Origin: Tausonia pullulans | Lineage: Eukaryota > Basidiomycota > Tremellomycetes > Cystofilobasidiales > Mrakiaceae | Length of the DNA stretch: 64,000 nucleotides | NCBI GenBank assembly: GCA_951802195.1 | Contig: OX637636.1 | Location: forward strand, 260,501 to 324,500 | Direction of reading: 5' to 3' | Shown here: piece after piece, positions 35,185-45,860 of the stretch | Layout: each line of letters opens with the position of its first letter | Numbering within the stretch: the first letter of the stretch is position 1 | Translations under genes and position numbers: made by a program | Notes under the pieces: generated by a model | Databases searched by the model: none | What the model was told of the DNA's origin: nothing | What the model saw: the letters and a program-made list of their open reading frames with translations, nothing else

Positions 35185-38100
35185 TCACCACTCTCCATCC
35201 AGCTCGCCCTCGTGCTCTTCGCCTGACTGAGCCCGGTAGAAATTTGAGAACCTGGAGAGGAGCATGACAGACTCTTCAGTTCTCGTGTTACTAAGACCTG
35301 GAGATGTGGGGAAGACGCACTGCTCGCTGGTCGTCGCCTCTTCCCAACCTTTCTCTTCCCTGATCTGGATGAACCTCGGGAAGCGCACTGAGAGTCCACG
35401 CTCGCCGCCGAGCGAGTCCCTCCCAGCGGGGTAGACCGGTGAGAGCGTGATGTCGGCACCTTTTATCTCCCAGACCTCGCAAGGCTTGAACCAGACATCA
35501 GGGATGAGACCTGTCAGAGCCGAACGAGGAAGCAATGTTTTTATCAAGAAGGGCACGGGGAGACGGCAAGAAGACAGAGAGCCTACCATTCGTGTCAACC
35601 CCCGAGGGAGCCTTGGAGCTCTTCCAGCACATGTCAGGCTCGCCCTGCTCTGGGAAGCGCTCGGTGAGGGCCTTGTAAAACGCATCGGAAAAGCCGCTGT
35701 CACCCGGATAAATTGCGAGACAATCAGCCGGCGCATACAGTCAGAAATGATAGAAATTGGAATCTGGGCCGCACGACATGCACTTGCAGACCGCTTCGAG
35801 GAGACCTGAGTCCGGGTTATACTGTGAAGATGTCTCCACCAGAGTGGACGTCAGTTTTGGAGGTGATCACACTAGAGGATATCCCGGGCATCACGTACGC
35901 AAGCCAGCAGGATGGGAGACCACCAGGAGGCTTTCCTTCCATTCCCATGCTGTGAGGTGAAGCGCGCATGAGCCGATGACACTCAAGAGAGGAGTGGACG
36001 GTGCTTGCATACCCAAGCGCCGATGGGCACGAGATCGAGCGAGTCGCCGATCCCGCCTTTGATGTAGTCTTTTTTCACTTTGAGCCAGCCGAGGGAGCGT
36101 ACATCTGATCAGGAAAAGAGGCCAGGTGTCAGTTAGGAGTATACGGCAAAAATAATGGAGAAGGAGACACGCACCAGGCTGGTATGTGGCAGGCAGATCC
36201 TTCTTCCGACCCTTCTTGGTTGGCGACTTGGGAGGTCCCTTGATCGCGTCAGCCTCGTCTGCGTCCTCCTCAGCGTCGTCCGCGTTCTCTTCAGCCACGT
36301 CTTCGTCAACTTCCTCCTGCTCAAAAATGATCGCCTTCTTCCCCTTGGCCGACTCCTCCTCCTCGAACCCATCCGACCCCTGCACTCCTATACTATCGAG
36401 CAGCTTGACCATGATTCCTTCGGCTTTGGAGGTGACGCAGTCCTGGAAGAAGCTTTGGACCTCGGCCGGGTCCGTTGAGTCCGTCGATTGCACGTGGTCG
36501 AAGCGAGCAATGAGAGAGTCCGTCTCCAAAGCGGATGGTGACAGAGGAGGGAGGAGCGTGCGCATGAGGTGACGTCTGACTCGTAGGGACTCGTTGAGGA
36601 GGGGCTGGACAAAAAGGAGCTCAGGCAGGCACAAACAGCCGTCTATTCCTGGTCTAGTTTCGCTTACCTCGCCGTTGAGCAGCATCAGATCGAATGCAAA
36701 GACCCCAACAAGAACCTTGACATTTTCCATCTGGACGTCCTTCTTGGCACGGTTCGTGAGCTCCTGAAACGTCCTAAAGGCACCTGTCGTCTTGTCGACC
36801 GCTACCACCTCTGCGTCCAAGATGAAGCTGTCGATCCGGCTGGCGGAAAAGAGCGGATTGGTTGTGAAGGGCGATGCGGGTTCCGGATGAGGCGAAGATA
36901 CAAGACCGTCCACAGGGATGGGGCGAGCGAGGAGCGCGAGGATGAGAGCAACGATGTCGGGGTACTGAAAAGGGTTATCAGCTAGCTAGATACGACGTGA
37001 GATATAACGCTGACCCACGACTCACTTTCTCAGTCATGTCCTCCAGGTGCCTTGAGAAGAGCCTTACAAACACCCTCTCGCCCGTCTCCCGTCCGCTCTC
37101 CCCCCACCACCCTCCAACGCCGACCTCATCCCTGACGCGATCCTCTTCGTCGACTGGGACGACCCGGACATGCGCCTGGACCCGTTGACCGTCGAGCTTG
37201 GCTTCGGACGTAAAGGCTGACCCTGGTGGGAGCCTAATGTAGACTTCGTCGAGGGCTCTTGTGATGCTTCCAAGCATGGGGGAGAGTGGGATGCCGACTG
37301 TGAGGGGCACAGAGACGGCGAGAATCTCAAGGCCAGTGGAGAGAAGAGACCTGATGATATGATCGTACTACAGTGGGGTCTCAGGGAGGAATACCCAAAG
37401 TCAAAGGGCAGCGGATGCTCACGTTTGGGTGTCGAACATAAACACGTCGCATCAATCTTTCCGGAAGAAGATCAGCACCTCGCGAGGGAAGAGTGAAGCC
37501 TGTTGACACTCACCTTTCCGCCACTTCGCATTTCACGGCCCATTTCTTCCTGACTTCGTCACTCTCCTTCTCCTGTACCGACGGAAGGGCCTTGCCCTTG
37601 CCCTTCTTCTCGGGAACCGGCAGAATCACTCCTTCAACACCCGCACGTGGGAGGTAAAACTCCGTCTCCGAATCTGGTTGACTGGTCGAGAAAGTCGTCT
37701 GTGGTCGGGTGAGCGTAAAGGCTCGCGCGATCGAGGTCGTCAAGGTCAGTCGGACGGCACCGATCTGGAGGAGCAGCGAAAAGTATGGTCTATCAGTCTC
37801 AAAGAGGGCCTGCAAGGAAAGAAAGGGGACAGCTATTGACCCGAAGGTTCTGTACAAGCGTCCGGACGAGAAAGCGGACTTCTTCGCCTTTGGCTGCGAC
37901 CAGGAGTTTATGGACGATCTGAGACAGAAACAGATGAGCTTCAACTAAGGCGGACTTGATGGCTTCAGACTCACGTTTCCCTTCAGCTTCTGAACGCCTG
38001 TTCCCTTGAGTCCGGCAAGTTTCACGAGCTCCCGGTATACCTTCTCGGCAACGAGTGGCGCTGGTTGGACCAAAGTCCGGACATTAACCTGTTCACCCAA

Positions 38101-39209
38101 GGAACGATGAGCTCTACATCTCGATCATATTGATGGGAAACAACGGCCTACCTTTGCTTCGAACGCTACGTCTCCTCCGTCGCCGAGTTTGTCAGACAGC
38201 TTGCGAAGCGCCGCCTGGCTGAGTCCAGTGACGCTCTTGAGGGCGGCGGAAAGGATCTGAGAGCCCACACCGAGCTCGCCTCCTGGGAGATAAGATGGGG
38301 CGATATGATTGCTCATGAGGTATATTGTCGAGAGGAGTGAGGCAGGGTCGTGGTGAGTGACAGTGCGGATTAGACTGGCAGAGGTGCGTTGGTCAGATGC
38401 CATCCAATTTCTCCATTCCTCATTGCAACTTTGCGAGGGCAATTAAGACTAGCTTACTTTATCAAAATCCGCTGAATCACGAGGCGCTTAGTCGTCGCTG
38501 CGATCTTGACGAAACCAGCCTCGACGATGAAGGCGTAAGTGACGCGTCCGGCGGGCCACGATACTGTCTCGACCGTGGCCGGATCGAAGAGAAGAGGGTC
38601 CACATCGAGGTCTGGGAATACAGGAAGAGGCAGTATGGATGGTTTGACGAGAGAGGAAAAAGCTTTGGGCTTGGAGGGAGACCGTGGATGCACTACTGAG
38701 GAGAAGGATGTGGACGCGGCGGAGGCGGTAGACGAATCCGACGTCGAGGGCTTGGCCAAAAAGATGGGGAACGGCTTGACATCCTTCTGAGATATGGACG
38801 AGGTGAATTTGCTGGCATTGGTCTCGGTACTAGGGCTGTTGCTGCTGTTGCCATTGATGGCCCATTCACGCTCGAGACGGGCTGCCATGACGGCGTCCGA
38901 TTCCGGCGGGTCGCTAAGTGGCGACGTGTCGCTATCCACAACCTCAACCGTGCCTCCAGGTTCGACAACAAGCTCATTCCCTATCCCAGTCGAGGGATCA
39001 TCGCCGTCCGATGTAAGGTCAATTGTCGCCGCAACCTGCTGCGTCCTGGCCTTCTTTCTCGGCGTCGACGGTCCGGGTTTGGATGACCCGCTACCAGTGG
39101 ACGAGGATGGCCGGGCGAAGTACGAGGTGAGTGCTGGCTGGCTGAAGCTGTTTGAGGTAGTCTTGCGTTTCTTGGTGGAAAGAGTAGATTCGGCCTTGGA
39201 GGAAGGCAT
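35185..39209 (-). CDS. CDC9: DNA ligase I (replicative ATP-dependent ligase)
   Basis: Seals Okazaki fragments and repair nicks. The chosen start at 39209 (MPSSKAESTLSTKKRK) places a PCNA-binding PIP box, QPALTSYF, at residues 24-31. A disordered acidic/Ser-rich linker follows. The ligase N domain (YAFIVEAGFVKIAATTKRL, PSYLPGGELGVGSQILSAAL) leads to the adenylation domain with the lysine motif EAKLDGQRVQAH, then DSFILDAEVVAVD, KAEGIMVKLLDS, SLGWLKVKKDYIKGGIGDSL, and the OB domain. The C-terminal part is GAWHGNGRKASWWSPILLAC, CKCMSGFSDAFYKALTERFP, PDVWFKPCEVWEIKGADITL and SVRFPRFIQIREEKGWEEAT. An acidic/lysine insertion (DEDVAEENADDAEEDADEAD) sits in the adenylation domain. The OB part follows the HGNGRK..WWSP subtype rather than the GRGKRTG type of S. 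cerevisiae Cdc9. An in-frame upstream ATG lies at 39362. Confidence 0.94.
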
Positions 39210-39762
39210 CGACAGGCTGTAAGAGGAAAAGTGAGAGCGGGTGAGGGAGGGTGAGGGAGGGTGAGGGAGGGTGGTTAGGATGAGGTCATTTGAGTCGAAA
39301 GTATCCGGCCGACGCCGATCTCGATCCACTACTGTGACGTCCAGCGGCGTCCAAAAGGACACAAGGGGTTGTTTAAAAGTTTCTCATGCTGAGCATAGAT
39401 TTGCTTGAGATCTCGAGACCTTGGATCAAGGCGAGATTGACCTAGGGATTTTCCTGGCTGGTTGTCTACGACCTCCTCATGCGGCGCGCGATGTGCATCG
39501 GAGTTCTGATGACAACTTCTCAGGCACAACCTTCACGTGCGCATGAGATCCGAATTTATCTCGGTTGAATGGACAAATGTCCATGCTGCAAGCTCGCTTA
39601 CCACAAGACCGCCTGTGTCCACAAGAGTCCGGAGTAGGAAGGAGGCTCATCGGCGAACGCCGAGGTCTGTTGCACGCGGTGCTGCTCAAGATCGCAAAGA
39701 AAGCGAGCGAGGACTAGAGGTTCTCTCCTGCCTCCCAACGGCCATTTATCTCAGCAGCCACG
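39210..39762. promoter_or_regulatory. Divergent promoter, CDC9 / carboxypeptidase
   Basis: 553 bp between the two start codons, holding the G-rich repeat described separately and the in-frame upstream ATG of the ligase at 39362. No other gene is seen. Confidence 0.5.
39241..39274 (+). repeat. Tandem 10-bp G-rich repeat, potential G-quadruplex
   Basis: The unit GTGAGGGAGG is repeated 3.4 times without error, giving six GGG tracts separated by 1-3 bases. It lies 32 bp upstream of the ligase start. The G-rich strand is the template strand of that gene. Confidence 0.9.
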
Positions 39763-42229
39763 ATGCAGCTCCTCCTATCACTGATCCTCACCGCGGCATC
39801 TGCCGTCTCAGCCTCCCAGCTCCGATTCCTTAACCCTCTTACGGCCGACGGAGGCGCGACCGCCGCGCGCGTCCTTGACGCAAAGACCGCCAACTTGCGG
39901 CTCGCCGACGTCGGCGCACTCGCGGGCGACGAGGGGGAATTCATCAGGTTTGAACACGAGAACTTCAAGGGCCACTCGGTCAGGATCAAGGAGACGACCG
40001 GTGCGTCTCCGTTTACTAATCTGGCCCGACCCAGAAGCGCGGCTGAAAGATCCAATCTTGTCTAGGCTGGTGCGATCCCGACGTAAGAGCGATATTACCA
40101 GGCGCCTTGGATTGATGCGACGAATTAACTCTAGAGCTTGGGCTACAGGTCAAGTCTTTCACAGGTTATCTTGACGTTGGACATGGCAAAGACCTCTTCT
40201 TCTACTTTTTCGAGTCGCGCCACAAGCCTGAGGAGGACGATGTGATGATGTGGATCAACGGAGGTTGGCACTGCCCTATGTCTACCAGAGTGGAGCCAAG
40301 ATCACTGATTTTCTTCGAAAAGGTCCTGGATGCTCCTCCTCGCTTGGGTTCGTGCACCTCAAAGGCTTCTTCGGCTCTGCCCTTCTGCAACAATCGCTGA
40401 TAATCAGGCACTTTTCAGACTCTTCATGGAGCTTGGCCCCTGTTCCATCGTCGATGGTGAAGGTGAGGGCAACTTCACGACAAAAGTCAACCCGTACGCT
40501 TGGAACGAGCGTGCCAACGTCTTCTTCCTTGATGAGGCGAGTACCTCTTTTCCCTGCACTTCGTGCCGTCATCGGCGCGAACTTGCCTGACATGCCTTCC
40601 GGGGATACTTTCTGCAGCCCATCGGTGTCGGATTCTCCTACGCCGAGAACGGTCAGACCATCGAACGCGCCGAGACTGCCGCGGTCGATGTTCAGGCGTT
40701 CATTGCCATTTTCTTCGAGACCTTCCAAGAGTTCAAGGGTCAGTTTCTTTAGATAGGGAATGCCAGGGGTAAAGGGCACTGCTCTCGTCCTCGTTCGCTG
40801 GTCTAACCACAAATCTCGAACCAGGACGCAAGCTTCACCTCGCTGGCGAGTCGTACGGTGGCCGCTACCTCCCCGTGTTTGCCTCGGCGATCTACGATGG
40901 AAACAAGGCGCTCGTAGCGGCAGGAGGAACTGCTATCAACCTCAAGTCGGTCATGATCGGCAATGGACTCACCGACCCTGTATGGCCAGGTGACGAAAAG
41001 TTTTAAAAAACCCTTCTGACCTGGCGTTCCCTGCAGTTCTCGATGATTCGTGGCTACTATCTGTGAGAGCCGTCTGTCTCAGGCCAATTTCCATTCCTCG
41101 TTTGACTCTCTTCCGCTTCCTCCGCTTAGCCATTCCTGCACCTCTGCGCCTGGTATCGCCCCCATCCTCGGTGTCACCACCTGCCAGGGGATGGCTCTCG
41201 CGCTCCCTCAGTTCGCCCATTTGCTCCCGAGCTCTATAGATTAAGATCTCGTACTGACTAGCGATCTGCAGGTGCGAGACTATGATGAAGAAGGAGTGCA
41301 TCGATCGTTTCGACGCCATCGGCTGTAATGCCGCGTACAGTTTCTGCCAGGAGCAGATCTCGACGCCCTTCTGGAACGCCGGGCTCAACGTGTGTCTAAG
41401 CCATTTCTTTTATTTTTTACTCTACATTACTGATGTGACCTTCACTATTTGTAGCCCTATGACATCTCACAGCCCTGCACGCTCGAGGAGCTCGCTGATG
41501 GTCTCTGCTACGGCTCCGTCACCAAGAAGATTAACAAGTACCTCGATTTGCCTCATGTCCGTGCTTTGCTCGGCGTTTCGCCTGAGGTCGGCTCGTTCCA
41601 GTCTTGCTCGGGTGAGGTTGGACTCGCATTCAACAGAGCGGGCGACATCCTTTCTAAGACCTGGTGCGTCAAGATCTGACACCACGTGCACAAGGGCTTA
41701 TGCTAATTCGAGATCCAGGTTCTATGTCGCCGCCCTCCTTGAGCACGGTGTTGACGTCCTGGCCTACGTTGGAAAGTTTGACTGGAGTTTGTCCATCTTT
41801 TGCCGCCATCTTCGGGACTTTCCCAAGTTGACCTCTCGCTGCGTCTCGCAGTCTGCAATGCCTCCGGCAACGAGATCTGGACCTCGGCTCTTCAGTGGAC
41901 TGGTCACGACGCTTTCAACAACGCGACCGTCCGTGATTGGCACGTCGAGGGGAAGGTGGCGGGGCAGACAAGGCATGCCAACGGACTCACCTGTGCGTCC
42001 CGTCTCTTCCCATGCTCCCCAGGGGTTGGCGTTGATAAAGAAATACTTCAGTCCTTACCGTCAATGATGCTGGCCACATGGTCCCTGTATGTTGAGATTT
42101 ATTTCAACGGTCTTCCCTATGTTGGCTGACTCACGCTCGGCATTTCGCTCCCCTGGTCTCTCCCAGTACGACAAGCCCAAGGAAAGCCTCCAGATGCTCA
42201 ATCGCTGGCTCGCTGGCAAGGACATGTAG
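39763..42229 (+). CDS. Serine carboxypeptidase, carboxypeptidase Y type (family S10)
   Basis: Vacuolar or secreted protease that trims C-terminal residues. The signal peptide is [21 protein letters not shown] propeptide of about 60 residues is shorter than in yeast CPY (about 90). The mature part opens [20 protein letters not shown]. Oxyanion and substrate motifs [20 protein letters not shown], the nucleophile [10 protein letters not shown], the aspartate in VGKFDWICN and the histidine in [12 protein letters not shown] complete the triad. C-terminus: [11 protein letters not shown]. Exon 2 is a 17-nt microexon (40066-40082) coding WCDPD. The aspartate loop is split by an intron between W and ICN. 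About twelve exons. It resembles PRC1/CPY, but paralogue identity cannot be settled from one copy. Confidence 0.93.
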
Positions 42230-42568
42230 TATAAAGACATTTGACCTTACAGGGTTGCAGAATATATGGTACAACAACGAGACAGAGGTGTGGTGCGAGA
42301 GGTTGGCGCGTAGCCGATTGACCCGCTCGCGATCCACAGGCTTTGATCACCTAAAGAAGTCGTAAAGCATAATTTATCAGGAGTAGAGATGATTGCTATG
42401 TTTTCTGGGTGAAACTGCATACCATAGAAGCAGGTCTCGGGAGAGCCTATCCTGCGAAAAGCGGTCAGGCCGCAGGCGAGGAGAACGCCGAGCAACTTCA
42501 GTTGCTTCTGCTCCTCGACGTCCTCTTCCAACCTACACCACCACTCCACTCGCCTCTCACCACCCATC
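42230..42568. other. Intergenic, carboxypeptidase 3' flank and RBM18 promoter
   Basis: 339 bp and no gene. A pyrimidine-rich leader precedes the RBM18 start. Confidence 0.6.
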
Positions 42569-43737
42569 ATGTCATCTTCTTCCTTTTTCGCCTCTAAGAC
42601 GTCTCGACCGACGTCATTATCCTCAGTGTCCAACTCTCGCTCGGCCTCCTCCACCTCGTCCGCACCTCCCAACCCGCCCTCGACCCGTCTCTACGTCGGC
42701 AATCTCCACTACACTGTCGACGAGTGCGTCCTCGCTGGTTGTTTAGTCTTTCCTTACATCATTCTGGGAATGCTGACACTTTCCCCCCGTTCTCACCTTG
42801 TCTTTGTCCCTCATGGGGAAGGTATGCCCTCATTAAGATCTTTTCGCGCTTCGGCAAGATAGCCAAGCTAGACTTCCTGTACCACAAAGTTGGCGTCATG
42901 AAGGGCAAGCCGAGAGGCTTCTGCTTCGTCGAGTTTGGCAACCTGGAGGTGCGTACCGCCGAATGACAGCCTGTTGTAGACTTCGGTGGGAGGGGAGGGA
43001 CCGGGTGACCTGGACAACGAACAGCTAGTGGTAGTCCTCTCACTACATTGCACATGACTGCTACTGCTGTCGGGGGCTTTATCTTCTCAAGATTGAGCCT
43101 GGGTGTGACGAAGTGTACCGCTCCGGCGAAGTGCGCCGCGTCCTGTCCCATCGTCGTCCTGGCCTGTCGCGACAATCCCGATCGCTTCCTGAAGGTAGTC
43201 TCATTCGTGGATAATATAACTGACTCTTGGTCTCTCCCACCTTACAGGATGCCAAAAAATCATTGGCTGCTCTGCACGACAAGCCTCTGCGTGGCCGTAA
43301 TTTGATTGTCACCTACGCGTCGGCTGTTCGTTTCCACTCCCATCGCATGTGGGCGTCCTTGCATTGCTAATGGGGTCCTCTTTTCCACAGAACCAGGCCG
43401 ATCCGACCTCGACGTTGCGGAGGCCCGTCCAAGCTGCTGGCAAGCAGACGACGCTCTCGCTTGTCAAGGGCCAGAAGGCACCCCAAGGGTATGTATCTCC
43501 GATGAACTCTCCACATATTTTCCTTGGGTTGAGCTAACGAAACCTGTCCCCTCTAGGGCCGAAGCCCAGATCCGCGCGCTCGAAGCCAAATTGGCTGAAA
43601 TGAAGAAGGGCCGTGAGGCGCTCGAAGGCGGTGGAGTGGACGCTGCTGGTCCGTCATCGTCGACCAAGGGCGAGGACAGTCAGCTGGCCGTGCCACCTTC
43701 GAGCGCTGGCCTGCCAACGAAGCCTTCTGTGTTATGA
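42569..43737 (+). CDS. RBM18: RNA-binding protein with one RRM, RBM18-like
   Basis: Probable RNA-binding protein of unknown target. After splicing, a Ser-rich leader is followed by one RRM: RNP2 is RLYVGNLHYTVDE, the helix YALIKIFSRFGKIAKLDFLY follows, RNP1 is KGKPRGFCFVEFGNLEDAKK, then SLAALHDKPLRGRNLIVTYA. A C-terminal amphipathic helix, AEAQIRALEAKLAEMKKGRE, matches the KIKAIEAKL helix that marks RBM18 among RRM proteins. It ends in a polar tail SSAGLPTKPSVL. About six exons with introns of 60-110 nt; the intron inside RNP1-to-helix 2 is longer (about 300 nt, 42949-43246). Confidence 0.85.
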
Positions 43738-44331
43738 GGAATGAATACTCCGGGTTTAGGAGGGAGGTGGGAGGCTGGCAGGGGTACGCCGTCGGAAATT
43801 CGCCCGCAGCTGTGAAATCGCTCACGGCCTGCGCGTTCCATTGCGCTCTGTATATCCAAGATTTTTGTTGTATTTCAGTTATCCGTCTAAGGGTGGTCGA
43901 CTCTGTCTGCTCTAAGGGCGAGAATGTGCGCGCGCGAACAAGGTGGTTTGCTCAGGAGAGGCCAGCTGAGGGTACCTGAAAACAAGCTTCTGGCTCTTCC
44001 TCTTTCCTGTTACTACTTACTCCAAGCGAGCGTCGGCTTCAATGGGGAACCTGCCGGTGACAGCGGGCGGGCGAGTCAGCAGGCCGACGGCGGGGCTGGC
44101 TGCTCGTCTGGGAGGGAGCACGCAATCTCCTGAAATCATATCGACCAGCTGAACCATTCGACGACGCTCAGCCACGTAACGTCCTTGCCTCTCTTTCACC
44201 ACACACCCATTTACTCTTTTCCCCTCATTCTCATCTTCGTTCCTTTCTCTTCTTCCTTTCCGCATAATCCTTTCTCGGTTCTTCTCTCGTTCTTTTCGCC
44301 TACCCGTCGACCGACACGCGACCGCCACGGC
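43738..44331. other. Intergenic, RBM18 3' flank and carrier promoter
   Basis: 594 bp without a gene. The last 150 bp are a C/T-rich leader ending at the carrier start codon. Confidence 0.6.
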
Positions 44332-45792
44332 ATGTCCGCGCCTGCAGCAACCCCGGCTTTCTTCCCCCTCGATCCGACGGCGTCCAAGGCGGCCCTCTCT
44401 CAAGGACAAAAGCACGTTCACTCGGCGGACATCCCGCTCAAGGTCTGCCTTGCGGGACTCTCCAACAGCGCCGCCGCGCTGTTCACAAACCCCATGGACC
44501 TGTGCGTATTAGGGTCGACGAAGAGGTGCAGGCCGATGAGAGCAGGCATGGGCGCGTACTAGGTCGACGAGGAGACGCCGCGGAAGAATGAATGCATGGA
44601 CCGTCGCTCTCTGTTGCTGACAACACGCGCGGCCCTCCTCATCCAAGGGTCAAGGTCCGGCAGCAGCTCCAGATCAAGACAACCGGCGGCGCGCCCCCAG
44701 CCAACTGGGCCCGGACGCTCGTGACGATGGTCCAGCAAGAGGGCACCCTGTCGATCTGGAAGGGTCTGTCTGCCTCCCTCTTGCGCGAGGGGTCCTACTC
44801 CGGCATTCGCATGGTAGATACCTCTTTTTGTCAGTCTCTTTGACTCACCGAAAGATTCCGACTGACCACTTTTATTGTTCAGGGAACGTACGACCTCCTG
44901 AAGGGCAGTATTTCAAGCTACCTACCTGAGGGATCAACGGCGCGCGACGGCCTGGCTGTCAAGCTGTCGGCGGGCATGGCATCCGGAATGCTTGGAGCCT
45001 CCATCGCCAACCCAGCAGACCTTGTTCGTTTTCCTGCTCCGACCCGCTCCTCTTCTTTCACTGATCCCATCTCTGATACTCGTGTTGGCCTGACAGCTCA
45101 AGGTCCGGATGCAAGCCCACGGTGCCACCGGCACCCTTCGCGCCCATACGGCGCAGATCTACAACGCGGCTGGCGTAGCGGGACTTTACAAGGCGGTCTG
45201 GCCGACGACTCTGCGGGCCGGTATCCTCACGAGCTCGCAGCTGGGGACGTACGACCAGGTCAAGGGGCTGTGCGTATCAATCTCTTCCTGTTTACCCGCC
45301 CCACACTTTCTGACTGTCAGGACCGTGCAAATCGATAGGTTGAAGACCGACTTTCCTAACGCGTTCGAAGAGGGCCTCCCAACACATCTCGTCGCAAGCG
45401 GTATTGCTGGTTTTGTTTGCTCAGCGGCGAGCAACCCAGGTGAGAAACGGTTTACCCTCAAGCGTGGCACGCGTGCACTGAACTGACGCACAATCATTTC
45501 CATTCTGCAGTCGACGTGATCAAGGTCCGGATCATGAACGACAAGGCTTCCCTTTACCGTAACGCTATTCACTGCGCTGGATCCATTCTCAAGAACGAGG
45601 GACCGTTAGCGTTCTACAAGGGGTTCACGATGTGCTTCCTTGTGCGTTCTCTCTGCTCCCCTTGCTCTGGGATCGTCATACTGATGCACCCTGTACATGT
45701 CGGCATTCCCACAGAGATTGTGGCCCCATTCAGTCCTCAGCCTGCTCGTTTTTGAGCAGCTTCGCAAGTTTGGCGGGCTTGCGCCTATTTAG
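44332..45792 (+). CDS. Mitochondrial carrier (SLC25), dicarboxylate/UCP-like
   Basis: Inner-membrane metabolite transporter with the threefold repeat of about 100 residues. The three PxDxxKxR signatures are PMDLVKVRQQL, PADLLKVRMQ and PVDVIKVRIMN, each at the end of an odd-numbered helix. The second half-repeats read EGTLSIWKGLSASLLREGSY, AGVAGLYKAVWPTTLRAG and EGPLAFYKGFTMCFLRLWPH. The third signature with Ile-Met-Asn is typical of the dicarboxylate/uncoupling/oxodicarboxylate branch, and I cannot name the substrate. Intron 1 splits the first signature (CT then G GTC AAG GTC). About seven exons. The 3' end lies 68 bp from the convergent DHHC gene's stop. Confidence 0.9.
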
Positions 45793-45860
45793 ATGTACTT
45801 TTTTTTCTCGAATGAGCCTTCGCCTTCAGTCTGAAGCCTACATTGGGATAAGCCCATCTA

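Noticed and set aside
35820-35900. Stretch with CTAGAGGATATCCCGGGC considered as a 5S rRNA or vector remnant
   Set aside because: It is a normal 80-nt intron of the ligase gene (GTACGTGATG...CACAG) between ILLAC and YNPDSG.
39241-39274. Short direct repeats considered as a CRISPR-like array
   Set aside because: Units are 10 bp, contiguous, without spacers, in a eukaryotic promoter; a simple tandem repeat.
38454-39362. Use of 39362 as the main start of DNA ligase I
   Set aside because: The 51-residue extension runs through the simple G-rich repeat and has no clear targeting features; the ATG at 39209 places the PIP box at the usual N-terminal position.
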